Below, piece after piece: positions 27,376-35,874 of a DNA stretch of 64,000 nucleotides. The DNA comes from Arenibacter palladensis (GTDB lineage: Bacteria > Bacteroidota > Bacteroidia > Flavobacteriales > Flavobacteriaceae): assembly GCF_900129275.1 (NCBI RefSeq), contig NZ_FQUX01000009.1, positions 124,001 through 188,000 on the forward strand, in the 5' to 3' direction. Positions within the stretch are counted from its first letter, which is position 1; every line of letters begins with the position of its first letter. Position numbers and translations under genes: made by a program. The notes beneath the pieces were generated by a model. That model was given only the letters and a program-made list of their open reading frames with translations. It was not told the origin of the DNA and did no database searches.

Positions 27376-28674
27376 ATGAAAAATATAAGAAACGCAATAG
27401 CACTTGTTCTGTTGTCATTTGCCATTAAAGGAACCGCACAACAAACTCCCGCCAGCGCACAGAAGGAAGCCATAAGTATTGAAGGCGTTGTAGCCCACTT
27501 GGGTAACGGTGAAGTTATAGAGAACTCCCTTATCATGTTCGAGGGTGGAAAAATTTCTTTTGTAGGTGATGCCAAGACCAGAATTGCCAGAAAGGGAACT
27601 ATTATAAAGGCCGATGGGAAACATGTCTACCCTGGCTTCATTGTCACCTGTGCTTCCTTGGGGTTGATAGAGGTAGATGCTGTTAGGGCCTCCAATGACA
27701 AGGATGAAATTGGGGAAATAATACCCCATGTTAGAAGCCTAATCGCCTATAATGCCGAATCCAAAGTTGTGGAAAGTATGCGTCCCAACGGAGTACTCCT
27801 GGGACAAATATCGCCTAAAGGGGGCACTATTTCAGGAACATCATCCGTTATGCAGTTCGATGCCTGGAACTGGGAAGATGCAGTGGTAAAGGCCGATGAC
27901 GGCATACATTTATCTTGGCCAAACGGATTTAAAAGAAGTCCTTCTTCCGAAAGCCAGGACCGTAGGCATAAACCCAATGAAAACTACACAAAGGAGAAGG
28001 ATAAAATAATTAGCTTTTTTAAAAATGCCCAAGCCTATGGTAACAGTCCGGCGCCAGAAATCAATCCGGCATTTGAGGCTACCCAAGGCTTGTTCAATGG
28101 TACACAAAAGCTTTATGTGTATGCTGATGGTGAAAAGGAAATATTGGACGCCATTACCAACATCAAAAATTTAGGGATACAGGAAGTTGTGTTGGTTGGG
28201 GGTTATCACGCCAACAAAATCACTGATTTCTTAAAACAGCATCAAATATCCGTACTGGTAAGGGCTCCCCACAACTTGCCGTCTTCTGAGGACGATGACT
28301 ATGACCTCCCCTACAAACTGCCCAAAATACTATCCGATAGCGGAATATTGGTAGCTATGCAAAACACGGATGCTAAAAATTTTCAAAATAGAAACCTGCC
28401 GTTTTATGCCGGACAGCTAGTTCAACAAGGACTTGCCAAAGAAAAAGCACTGCAATTGATCACACAAAATCCGGCGAAAATCTTGGGAATTGACCAAGAT
28501 TACGGAACCTTGGAAGTAGGTAAAAGTGCCACACTGTTTATTTCTGAAGGCGACGCACTGGATATGCGGACCAACCAATTGAGTAGAGCCTTTATTGACG
28601 GAAGGGACATTTCATTGGAAACCCACCAAACGGAGTTATGGAAAAGATACATGGAAAAATACAACGGTAAATAG
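27376..28674 (+). CDS. Exported amidohydrolase-like protein lacking metal ligands
   Basis: A 432-residue secreted paralogue of the preceding gene. A signal peptide (ending KGTAQ), the composite beta-domain, and the C-terminal ALQLITQNPAKILGIDQDYGTLEVGKSATL are amidohydrolase features, but the metal strand reads PGFIVTCAS (residues 86-94) where D-x-H-x-H is expected, so Asp and both His are lost. It therefore resembles the dead half of its neighbour and may pair with it. ATG 27376 is chosen over 27349 because it begins the signal peptide and does not overlap the upstream gene. A terminator follows. Confidence 0.85.
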   Translation: MKNIRNAIALVLLSFAIKGTAQQTPASAQKEAISIEGVVAHLGNGEVIENSLIMFEGGKISFVGDAKTRIARKGTIIKADGKHVYPGFIVTCASLGLIEVDAVRASNDKDEIGEIIPHVRSLIAYNAESKVVESMRPNGVLLGQISPKGGTISGTSSVMQFDAWNWEDAVVKADDGIHLSWPNGFKRSPSSESQDRRHKPNENYTKEKDKIISFFKNAQAYGNSPAPEINPAFEATQGLFNGTQKLYVYADGEKEILDAITNIKNLGIQEVVLVGGYHANKITDFLKQHQISVLVRAPHNLPSSEDDDYDLPYKLPKILSDSGILVAMQNTDAKNFQNRNLPFYAGQLVQQGLAKEKALQLITQNPAKILGIDQDYGTLEVGKSATLFISEGDALDMRTNQLSRAFIDGRDISLETHQTELWKRYMEKYNGK

Positions 28675-28693
28675 TCAAAGGTTATCAAAAACA

Positions 28694-28735
28694 AAAAAAG
28701 GGGCTGGAAAACTATTTGTTTCCAACCCCTTTTCC
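28694..28735. terminator. Bidirectional terminator between convergent genes
   Basis: AAAAGGGG-C-TGGAAA pairs with TTTCCA-A-CCCCTTTT (one mismatch) around an 8-nt loop, with A and T tracts as part of the stem. It serves both the amidohydrolase operon and the convergent lipoprotein gene. Confidence 0.8.
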
Positions 28736-28748
28736 TATTTAAAGAGTA

Positions 28749-29552
28749 CTACTTCTGTACCTTTCCTTCAACAAATATCCCGTTTTCGGGCTTCTCAAAG
28801 AAACTTGCCGGTTTGGCATCTTCACTAAATTCAATTCCCTCATACACTACTGGTTTTCGAGGCTCCTTAATCGTGCGCCTCTCCGAACTGTACCAAGTCA
28901 ATTCCTTGGGCACCTTAAGGCCGTTTACATCCGCCCAATCATGATACCCTATCCAACTTACTTTATCTGAACGCTCTCCACTTCTGTAGCTGACCGTATA
29001 ACCAAGCCATGCCATTTTAAAAGTTTGGGGGTCATAATGCAAAAAGTATTCATCTTTATAGGAGGTGCCGACTCCTGATTTGAAACTTACGGCAATACCG
29101 GGATAATTGACACCCTCATATACCAAATCCTCAGTTTCACCATAAACAATTCCATCATCACCCAATATAAAAGGCATATTGAAAAAATAAGACCTAAGGT
29201 TGTGATAAAATACAGGATCTCCTTTAAACGCTTTTTCTTCGTTCAACAGCCATACCTTTTCACCATCAAACCCAAGGGAATAAGCTGGTCCGTCCACCCT
29301 ATCCATTCTGGTTTGTAAATCCATAGTATGCAGTTCCTCTCCCAATTTGAAGATCAAAGTCCTCTGATCTTTCCAATTTGCCAACCCCCCATGGGCCTCA
29401 AAAACCTTTGTTAACGGTTCTGGATATCGTTCCAGGTCAACCCTTGTTTCTGTCTTGGGCTCTGCCAATTCCACTTCAATTCCCTTTGAGTTCTTTTCCA
29501 TTTTACAGGATAGCGTACTAGCCAATAGCACAACTGCAATTACATATTTCAT
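28749..29552 (-). CDS. Lipoprotein, DUF6503-like
   Basis: A 267-residue lipoprotein (lipobox STLSC, Cys16) with a beta-rich fold resembling LolA/LppX-like lipid-binding proteins: it starts after the linker with VFEAHGGLANWKDQRTLIFKLG, a pattern common in this flavobacterial family, and contains many alternating aromatic strands. The family call is from memory of the AHGG-x-xxW motif and is only moderately certain. A role in binding or moving hydrophobic molecules at the envelope is a guess. It is monocistronic and divergent from the SpoU methyltransferase gene. Confidence 0.7.
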   Translation of the reverse strand: MKYVIAVVLLASTLSCKMEKNSKGIEVELAEPKTETRVDLERYPEPLTKVFEAHGGLANWKDQRTLIFKLGEELHTMDLQTRMDRVDGPAYSLGFDGEKVWLLNEEKAFKGDPVFYHNLRSYFFNMPFILGDDGIVYGETEDLVYEGVNYPGIAVSFKSGVGTSYKDEYFLHYDPQTFKMAWLGYTVSYRSGERSDKVSWIGYHDWADVNGLKVPKELTWYSSERRTIKEPRKPVVYEGIEFSEDAKPASFFEKPENGIFVEGKVQK

Positions 29553-29611
29553 CTTACTTATTTTAGTTGCCCCATTGGTCGTAAAACCATAATTAAGTTA
29601 ACATAATATAT

Positions 29612-29619
29612 TATTTTTG
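29612..29619 (+). promoter_or_regulatory. -7 box 5 nt before the SpoU methyltransferase start (leaderless arrangement)
   Basis: TATTTTTG, then CACAA, then ATG 29625. Confidence 0.55.
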
Positions 29620-29624
29620 CACAA

Positions 29625-30434
29625 ATGAGCTATATAAAAGAGATAAGCAGTATTCACAACCCCTTGGTAAGGAGTACAATATCTTTAAAGGAAAAATCCC
29701 GGGAACGAAAAAAAAATGGGCTTTTTGTTATTGAAGGCATCAAAGAGCTGCAACTCGCCATTAAGGGACAGTATACCTTAAAGGCCATTCTTTTCTTTCC
29801 AGAACTGGTGCCTAGTGATACTATTTTGGAATTAATACAAAATATTTCCCCTGCCCCCGAAGTAATTGCCATATCAAAGGATATCTTTCAAAAATTGGCA
29901 CATAGGGATACCACAGAGGGTATATTGGCCATAGCAGTATCTCGGGAGCATTCTCTGGAGTCCTTAAAATTCAAAAACGACAATCCACTTATTTTAGTGG
30001 CGGAAGCCCCGGAAAAACCAGGCAATATTGGCGCCCTACTCCGTACTGCCGATGCTGCCGACTTGGACGCTGTAATCATTGCCAACCCAAAAAGCGACCT
30101 ATACAACCCAAATATAATCCGTTCCAGTGTAGGATGCGTTTTCACTACCAATATAGCCATGGGATCCACACCCGAAATAATCCAATTCTTAATGGGTCAT
30201 AATATTGCCATCAACTGTGCGGCATTAAGTGCCTCCAAACCATATACAAAAGTAGATTTCACCCAAGGCTCGGCAATAGTAGTGGGAACAGAGGCTACAG
30301 GTCTATCCGAGCAATGGCTCAACAAGGCAACCGAAAATATTATAATTCCCATGCATGGAGAAATAGACTCTATGAATGTTTCCGTATCCGCAGCAATACT
30401 TATCTTTGAGGCAAGGAGACAACGGGGATTTTAA
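29625..30434 (+). CDS. TrmH/SpoU-family RNA 2'-O-methyltransferase
   Basis: A 269-residue SAM-dependent methyltransferase of the knotted SPOUT fold, modifying ribose 2'-OH in rRNA or tRNA. The N-terminal substrate-binding domain (about 1-95, LVRSTISLKEKSRERKKNG) is followed by the SpoU motifs: EKPGNIGALLRTADAADLD near residue 130, VGTEATGLSEQW near 220 and MHGEIDSMNVSVSAAILIFE at the C-terminus. The exact RNA target cannot be read from the sequence. Confidence 0.9.
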   Translation: MSYIKEISSIHNPLVRSTISLKEKSRERKKNGLFVIEGIKELQLAIKGQYTLKAILFFPELVPSDTILELIQNISPAPEVIAISKDIFQKLAHRDTTEGILAIAVSREHSLESLKFKNDNPLILVAEAPEKPGNIGALLRTADAADLDAVIIANPKSDLYNPNIIRSSVGCVFTTNIAMGSTPEIIQFLMGHNIAINCAALSASKPYTKVDFTQGSAIVVGTEATGLSEQWLNKATENIIIPMHGEIDSMNVSVSAAILIFEARRQRGF

Positions 30435-30496
30435 GGAAAAACCGGCATCCGCAAAACTGCGACATATAATAATATTGAAATCCATTAGCCTTTTAA

Positions 30497-31729
30497 ATGA
30501 ATAGTAATACCCTTTTTTATATCATAATCGCCATTTTATTGATTCAATTTTTAATTGAAGCCGTGCTGGAATATTTGAACGCCCAACGCTATACGGATGT
30601 TGTTCCCAATGAGCTGAACGACGTTTTCGACAAGGAGGAATACAGAAAATCGCAGGAGTATAAAAAAACCAACTATCGCTTTGGATTGGCAAGCTCTGTC
30701 TTCTCCCTGTGCCTTACCTTAATATTTCTGATTTTCGGGGGATTTGAATGGATAGATACCATTGCCAGGAGCTACAGTGACAACCCTATTCTGATTGCTC
30801 TTATTTTTTTCGGTATAATTATGATAGGCAATGATATTGTCACAACCCCCTTTTCTTATTACCACACCTTTGTAATTGAGGAGAAATTCGGCTTTAACAA
30901 GAGTACCAAAAAGTTATTTTGGACCGATAAGATTAAAGGTTGGATTATGATGATAATTCTTGGGGGAGGAATACTTGCTTTGATTATCTGGTTTTTTCAA
31001 TGGGCCGGCACCAACTTTTGGATTTATGCCTGGGCCCTCATAGCCTTTTTTTCACTTTTCATGAACCTTTTTTACAGCAAGCTGATAGTTCCGCTTTTTA
31101 ACAAACAGACCCCTTTGGAAGAAGGTAGTTTAAAAAGTAAAATTGAAGCTTATGCCAAAAAGGTAGGATTTGAATTAAAAAATATTTTTGTGATAGATGG
31201 GTCAAAAAGATCTACCAAGGCCAATGCTTATTTTTCCGGATTTGGCAAGGAAAAGAGAATTACCCTGTATGATACCCTGATCAATGACCTTGAAGAAGAC
31301 GAAATTGTAGCGGTACTGGCACATGAAGTGGGACATTACAAAAGAAAACACATCATTTTCAATTTATCGGCCTCCATTTTACTTACTGGTTTCACCCTTT
31401 TTATCCTGTCCATTTTTATAAATAATCCTGAGGTTTCCTTGGCTATTGGTGTTTCGCAACCCAGTTTTCACGCAGCGCTTATAGGTTTTGGAATACTATA
31501 TAGCCCTATCTCCGAAATTACCGGATTGGTCATGAACGCCATGTCCAGAAAATTTGAATATCAGGCAGATGATTTTGCCAAGGAAACCTTTGCTTCCAAA
31601 CCTCTGATTACCTCCTTGAAAAAATTATCCAAGAATAGCCTAAGCAATCTTACTCCTCATCCTGCCTATGTTTTTATGCACTACTCGCACCCAACCCTAA
31701 TGTCCAGAATTGAAAACTTAAAGGCATAA
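30497..31729 (+). CDS. M48 family metallopeptidase (Ste24-like CAAX protease)
   Basis: A 410-residue integral membrane zinc protease. Several hydrophobic helices surround the catalytic HEVGH motif at residues 276-280, and the downstream KFEYQADDFA segment supplies the conserved third ligand Glu. The N-terminal helices and total length fit the Ste24 type rather than the shorter HtpX type. In bacteria such proteins are used in membrane protein turnover. It lies 62 bp after the SpoU gene and 41 bp before relA/spoT on the same strand. Confidence 0.92.
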   Translation: MNSNTLFYIIIAILLIQFLIEAVLEYLNAQRYTDVVPNELNDVFDKEEYRKSQEYKKTNYRFGLASSVFSLCLTLIFLIFGGFEWIDTIARSYSDNPILIALIFFGIIMIGNDIVTTPFSYYHTFVIEEKFGFNKSTKKLFWTDKIKGWIMMIILGGGILALIIWFFQWAGTNFWIYAWALIAFFSLFMNLFYSKLIVPLFNKQTPLEEGSLKSKIEAYAKKVGFELKNIFVIDGSKRSTKANAYFSGFGKEKRITLYDTLINDLEEDEIVAVLAHEVGHYKRKHIIFNLSASILLTGFTLFILSIFINNPEVSLAIGVSQPSFHAALIGFGILYSPISEITGLVMNAMSRKFEYQADDFAKETFASKPLITSLKKLSKNSLSNLTPHPAYVFMHYSHPTLMSRIENLKA

Positions 31730-31770
31730 TTTTTGTTGTCTACTATCATAGTTTGTGCTATTTTTAATTT

Positions 31771-33978
31771 ATGATGACCGAAGCTGCAATAGAGAAAGAA
31801 AACAAGGAAATAGCGAAGCAATATAAGGAACTGCTCCGCATAAGCTATCAAAGCCTTACCGATGAGGATAAGAAATTGATACGCTCTGCCTTTGATATTG
31901 CCGTAGATGCCCACAAGAACCAAAGAAGAAAATCGGGAGAGGCATACGTTTTCCATCCCATAGCGGTAGCCAAAATTGTGGCTTCCGAAATAGGTTTGGA
32001 TGCAGTTTCCATAGCTTCTGCCCTGCTCCATGATGTTGTTGAGGACACCGAATATACGCTGGCGGACATAGAACGCTTGTTTGGCGAGACCGTTGCACGG
32101 ATCGTAGACGGACTCACTAAAATTGCCCACCTGAAAAAGGATATGAACATTTCCCAACAGGCGGAGAATTTTAGAAAAATGCTCCTTACGCTTAATGACG
32201 ATGTTCGGGTTATCATTATAAAGATTGCGGACAGGTATCACAATATGCTCACTATGGATTCCATGCCAGAGCATAAACAAGTGAAAATAGCCTCGGAAAC
32301 CCTTTACATATATGCACCATTAGCGCATAGAATAGGGCTTTACAATATTAAAACGGAACTGGAAGACCTTAGTCTTAAGTATACGGAACCGGATGTTTAC
32401 GAAGACATCTTAGGTAAAATTGAAGAGTCCAAAGAAGAACAGCAGGCCTATATCGATGCTTTTTCCGGTGTAATCAGTGACTCATTGGATAAAGAAAACC
32501 TTAATTACTACATTAAGGGCCGGATGAAATCCATATTCTCCATTCGCCGAAAAATGAAGGTTCAGAATGTATCCTTCGATGAGATTTATGACAAATTTGC
32601 GATTCGGATCATATATAAATCGGACCGGCATAACGAAAAGTTTTTGGCTTGGAAGATTTATTCCATCGTTACCGATCACTTCACCCCTAACCCTGTCCGT
32701 TTAAGGGATTGGATTTCCTCCCCCAAATCTACAGGTTATGAAGCCTTGCATATCACTGTAATGGGCCCAAAGGGAAAATGGGTGGAAGTTCAGATCCGAA
32801 GTGAAAGAATGCACGAAATTGCCGAAAAGGGCTATGCCGCACATTTTAAATACAAGCACGGCAATCAAAAAGAACAGGGTATTGAGGAGTGGTTAAACAA
32901 ACTACAGGAAGCCTTGGAAAATGCGAATACCAATGCTGTAGATTTTGTAGAGGAATTTAAACTTAACCTCTATTCCAAAGAGATATTTGTATTTACGCCC
33001 AAAGGGGAATTAAAATCCCTTCCTAAAGGGGCCACCCCATTGGATTTTGCATTCAATATACACACCGAAGTGGGCATGCATACCCGGGGGGCCAAAGTAA
33101 ATGGCAAACTGGTACCTTTAAATACCACATTGCAGAGTGGCGATCAAGTGGACATTCTTACTTCGGACACGGCCAAACCCAGTCAAAGCTGGTTGGATTA
33201 CGCCACAACGGCAAGAGCCAGGTCCAAAATAAAATCTTCATTAAGGGAAGAAAAGAAATCTACGGCCATGGAGGGCAAGGAAATCCTTAGGCGTAAATTA
33301 AAATCCCAAAAAATTACCCTTAACGAGGACACCATAAATAAGTTGGTCGTCTTTTTTAAGCTTAAGACCAGTCTGGACCTGTTCTATAGAGTGGGCATAG
33401 GGGCTATTGACAATCAGATGTTGAAAGATTTTGCGGCCTCCTATAGCAACGCATTTATAACCTTCTTTAAAAATAAAATAAAGAGGACCCCAGTTCCGGA
33501 GGATATCCACAAGGAAGAAATAACCACAAAATATGATACCCTTGTTTTTGGTAAGGAAGAGGACAAATTGGAATATAAATTATCCCAATGTTGCAACCCC
33601 ATACCCGGTGATGAGGTATTTGGGTTTGTTAGCGTAAACGATGGAATTAAGGTGCATAAAAAAAATTGCCCTAACGCCATTTCCCTTCAGTCCAATTACG
33701 CCTACAGAATCATATCCGCTAAATGGATCGATTCTTCCCAAGAAGAATTTACCGTGGAAATAATGCTTACCGGGATAGACAACATAGGTTTGATCAGTGA
33801 AATTACCGAGGTAATCTCAGGCAACCTACATGTGAATATGAGAAATATTAATTTCAGTACGGATGGGGGAACATTCTCGGGAAGAATTACCCTTGTTGTA
33901 AAAAACAATGCTATCCTTAAAAAAGTTATAGATAATCTAAAGCGCATTAACGGCATCGATAAAGTATCCAGAATTTAA
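31771..33978 (+). CDS. Bifunctional (p)ppGpp synthetase/hydrolase
   Basis: This RelA/SpoT homologue controls the stringent-response alarmone. At 735 residues it has the full domain chain: HD hydrolase (FHPIAVAKIVASEIGLD, ALLHDVVEDTEYT near residue 85), synthetase (KSIFSIRRKM, DKFAIRIIY, SPKSTGYEALHITV), TGS (IFVFTPKGELKSLPKGATPLDFAF near 400) and a C-terminal ACT domain (ISAKWIDSSQEEFTVEIMLTGID...). The HD metal residues are intact, so it should both make and break ppGpp, as expected of the single Rel of most Bacteroidota. Start ATG-ATG at 31771/31774 is not resolved. Confidence 0.95.
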   Translation: MMTEAAIEKENKEIAKQYKELLRISYQSLTDEDKKLIRSAFDIAVDAHKNQRRKSGEAYVFHPIAVAKIVASEIGLDAVSIASALLHDVVEDTEYTLADIERLFGETVARIVDGLTKIAHLKKDMNISQQAENFRKMLLTLNDDVRVIIIKIADRYHNMLTMDSMPEHKQVKIASETLYIYAPLAHRIGLYNIKTELEDLSLKYTEPDVYEDILGKIEESKEEQQAYIDAFSGVISDSLDKENLNYYIKGRMKSIFSIRRKMKVQNVSFDEIYDKFAIRIIYKSDRHNEKFLAWKIYSIVTDHFTPNPVRLRDWISSPKSTGYEALHITVMGPKGKWVEVQIRSERMHEIAEKGYAAHFKYKHGNQKEQGIEEWLNKLQEALENANTNAVDFVEEFKLNLYSKEIFVFTPKGELKSLPKGATPLDFAFNIHTEVGMHTRGAKVNGKLVPLNTTLQSGDQVDILTSDTAKPSQSWLDYATTARARSKIKSSLREEKKSTAMEGKEILRRKLKSQKITLNEDTINKLVVFFKLKTSLDLFYRVGIGAIDNQMLKDFAASYSNAFITFFKNKIKRTPVPEDIHKEEITTKYDTLVFGKEEDKLEYKLSQCCNPIPGDEVFGFVSVNDGIKVHKKNCPNAISLQSNYAYRIISAKWIDSSQEEFTVEIMLTGIDNIGLISEITEVISGNLHVNMRNINFSTDGGTFSGRITLVVKNNAILKKVIDNLKRINGIDKVSRI

Positions 33979-33988
33979 ATTTTAACTG

Positions 33989-33996
33989 TACATTTG
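33989..33996 (+). promoter_or_regulatory. -7 promoter box of the fur-like gene
   Basis: TACATTTG matches TAnnTTTG and lies 23 nt before ATG 34020, just after the relA/spoT stop. Confidence 0.45.
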
Positions 33997-34019
33997 TACC
34001 CTAACGCTGGGTAAATGCT

Positions 34020-34475
34020 ATGGGCGAAAATAAGAATCAAGAAATAGTCAAAAATGTCTTCACCACTTTTCTGGAGGAAAATGGTCACAGAAAAACACCT
34101 GAGCGCTACGCAATTTTACAGGAAATCTACGATAGCGAAGAACATTTTGATATAGAATCGCTCTATATCACCATGAAAAATAAGAATTATCGGGTAAGCA
34201 GGGCCACACTCTACAATACTATTGAGCTTCTCTTGGAATGCAAATTGGTAAGAAAACACCAATTTGGAAAAAATCAGGCCCAATACGAAAAATCCTATTT
34301 TGACAGACAGCACGATCATGTTATCCTAACGGATACCGGTGAGGTTATGGAATTTTGCGATCCACGTATTCAAAGTATAAAAAAGACCATCGAGGAGGTT
34401 TTCAACATCAAGATCAACACCCACTCGCTCTATTTTTACGGAACACGAAATAAAGAAGAGAACACGAATAATTAA
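34020..34475 (+). CDS. Fur-family metal-responsive transcription regulator
   Basis: A 151-residue DNA-binding repressor. It has the Fur winged helix (about residues 1-80, with [25 protein letters not shown] and [14 protein letters not shown]), then the metal-site strand [24 protein letters not shown] and a C-terminal dimer domain. It lacks the CxxC structural zinc pairs of some Fur/Zur proteins; only one Cys appears in that strand. Whether it senses Fe, Zn, Mn or peroxide cannot be told. It sits 16 bp upstream of purA and probably shares its transcript. Confidence 0.9.
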   Translation: MGENKNQEIVKNVFTTFLEENGHRKTPERYAILQEIYDSEEHFDIESLYITMKNKNYRVSRATLYNTIELLLECKLVRKHQFGKNQAQYEKSYFDRQHDHVILTDTGEVMEFCDPRIQSIKKTIEEVFNIKINTHSLYFYGTRNKEENTNN

Positions 34476-34491
34476 TCCAATTACATAAATA

Positions 34492-35763
34492 ATGGCAGTA
34501 GATTTACTACTAGGACTCCAATGGGGAGATGAAGGAAAAGGGAAAATAGTTGATGTTTTAACAAAAAACTATGACATAATTGCACGTTTCCAAGGTGGCC
34601 CCAATGCTGGCCACACTTTAGAATTTGATGGTATAAAACATGTATTGCATACCATTCCTTCAGGGATTTTCCACAAAACCGCTGTGAACATTGTTGGCAA
34701 CGGAGTGGTTATAGACCCGGTTATCTTTAAAAAGGAGCTGGATAATCTAAAAAAGTTCAATCTAGATATTAAATCAAAATTATTTATTTCTAGAAAGGCC
34801 CATCTAATTTTACCCACCCACCGTTTATTGGATGCGGCTTCGGAAACCTCCAAAGGCAAGGCTAAAATTGGATCTACCCTAAAAGGTATTGGCCCGACCT
34901 ATATGGACAAAACCGGAAGGAACGGAATGAGAGTTGGTGATTTGGAATTCTCGGACTGGAAAGAAAAGTACAGGATATTAGCCAACAAACATGAGGCCAT
35001 GATAAGCTTTTACAATGTTGAGATTCAATATGACCTGAAGGAATTGGAGGCCGACTTCTTTATGGCGGTGGAAGAACTAAAAAAATTAACCTTCATAGAT
35101 AGTGAAGAGTATATTTTTAATGCACAGCGGGAAGGCAAAAAAATATTGGCGGAAGGTGCACAGGGATCCTTATTGGATATCGATTTTGGAACCTATCCTT
35201 TTGTAACCTCATCCAACACGACGGCAGCAGGAGCTTGTACCGGATTGGGTGTGGCTCCCAATAAAATAGGTAGTGTATTGGGTATTTTCAAAGCGTATAC
35301 TACCCGCGTGGGCAGTGGACCTTTCCCCACAGAACTTTTTGATGAGGACGGTGCAACCATGGGCAGGGTTGGAAACGAATTTGGCGCCACCACAGGTAGA
35401 CCAAGACGCTGTGGATGGTTAGACCTTGTAGCACTTAAATACGCCGTTGAAATTAATGGAGTTACGGAATTGATGATGATGAAGGCGGATGTGCTTAGTG
35501 GCTTTAAGACACTAAAAGTATGTACGGCCTATAACTATAAAGGAAACCAAATAAAGCATTTGCCCTATAGCATAGAACCGGAATATGTTACCCCAGTCTA
35601 TACTGAAATGAAAGGTTGGGCAAAGGATTTGACCAAAATGAGCAAATCCGATGAACTTCCAGATACCCTGATAGATTATATTAAGTTTCTGGAAAAGGAA
35701 CTGGAAGTACCTATCAAGATTGTCTCGGTAGGACCAGATAGGACCCAGACCATATATCGATAA
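34492..35763 (+). CDS. purA: Adenylosuccinate synthetase
   Basis: PurA joins IMP and aspartate with GTP to form adenylosuccinate, the first step of AMP synthesis. The 423-residue protein has the N-terminal P-loop-like GLQWGDEGKGK (residues 8-18), GGPNAGHT near 38, the IMP-binding KGIGPTYMDKTGRNGMRVGDL, and GTYPFVTSSNT plus TRVGSGPFPTEL. The length is normal. It follows the fur-like gene closely and is ended by a clear terminator, so fur-purA is likely one transcript. Confidence 0.97.
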   Translation: MAVDLLLGLQWGDEGKGKIVDVLTKNYDIIARFQGGPNAGHTLEFDGIKHVLHTIPSGIFHKTAVNIVGNGVVIDPVIFKKELDNLKKFNLDIKSKLFISRKAHLILPTHRLLDAASETSKGKAKIGSTLKGIGPTYMDKTGRNGMRVGDLEFSDWKEKYRILANKHEAMISFYNVEIQYDLKELEADFFMAVEELKKLTFIDSEEYIFNAQREGKKILAEGAQGSLLDIDFGTYPFVTSSNTTAAGACTGLGVAPNKIGSVLGIFKAYTTRVGSGPFPTELFDEDGATMGRVGNEFGATTGRPRRCGWLDLVALKYAVEINGVTELMMMKADVLSGFKTLKVCTAYNYKGNQIKHLPYSIEPEYVTPVYTEMKGWAKDLTKMSKSDELPDTLIDYIKFLEKELEVPIKIVSVGPDRTQTIYR

Positions 35764-35766
35764 ACC

Positions 35767-35792
35767 AAAGCCATCTTAAAAGATGGCTTTTT
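35767..35792 (+). terminator. Terminator of purA
   Basis: AAAGCCATCT / AGATGGCTTT with a 4-nt loop, ending in T five. Confidence 0.88.
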
Positions 35793-35850
35793 CGTTATTG
35801 GGGTTTTACTAAAACTATCCCAAACTATATTATCCTCCCTCAAAATATAC

Positions 35851-35858
35851 TATTTTTG
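35851..35858 (+). promoter_or_regulatory. -7 promoter box of the OstA-like gene
   Basis: TATTTTTG matches TAnnTTTG and lies 16 nt before the TTG start at 35875. Confidence 0.5.
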
Positions 35859-35874
35859 ACCAAAATTTTAAACA

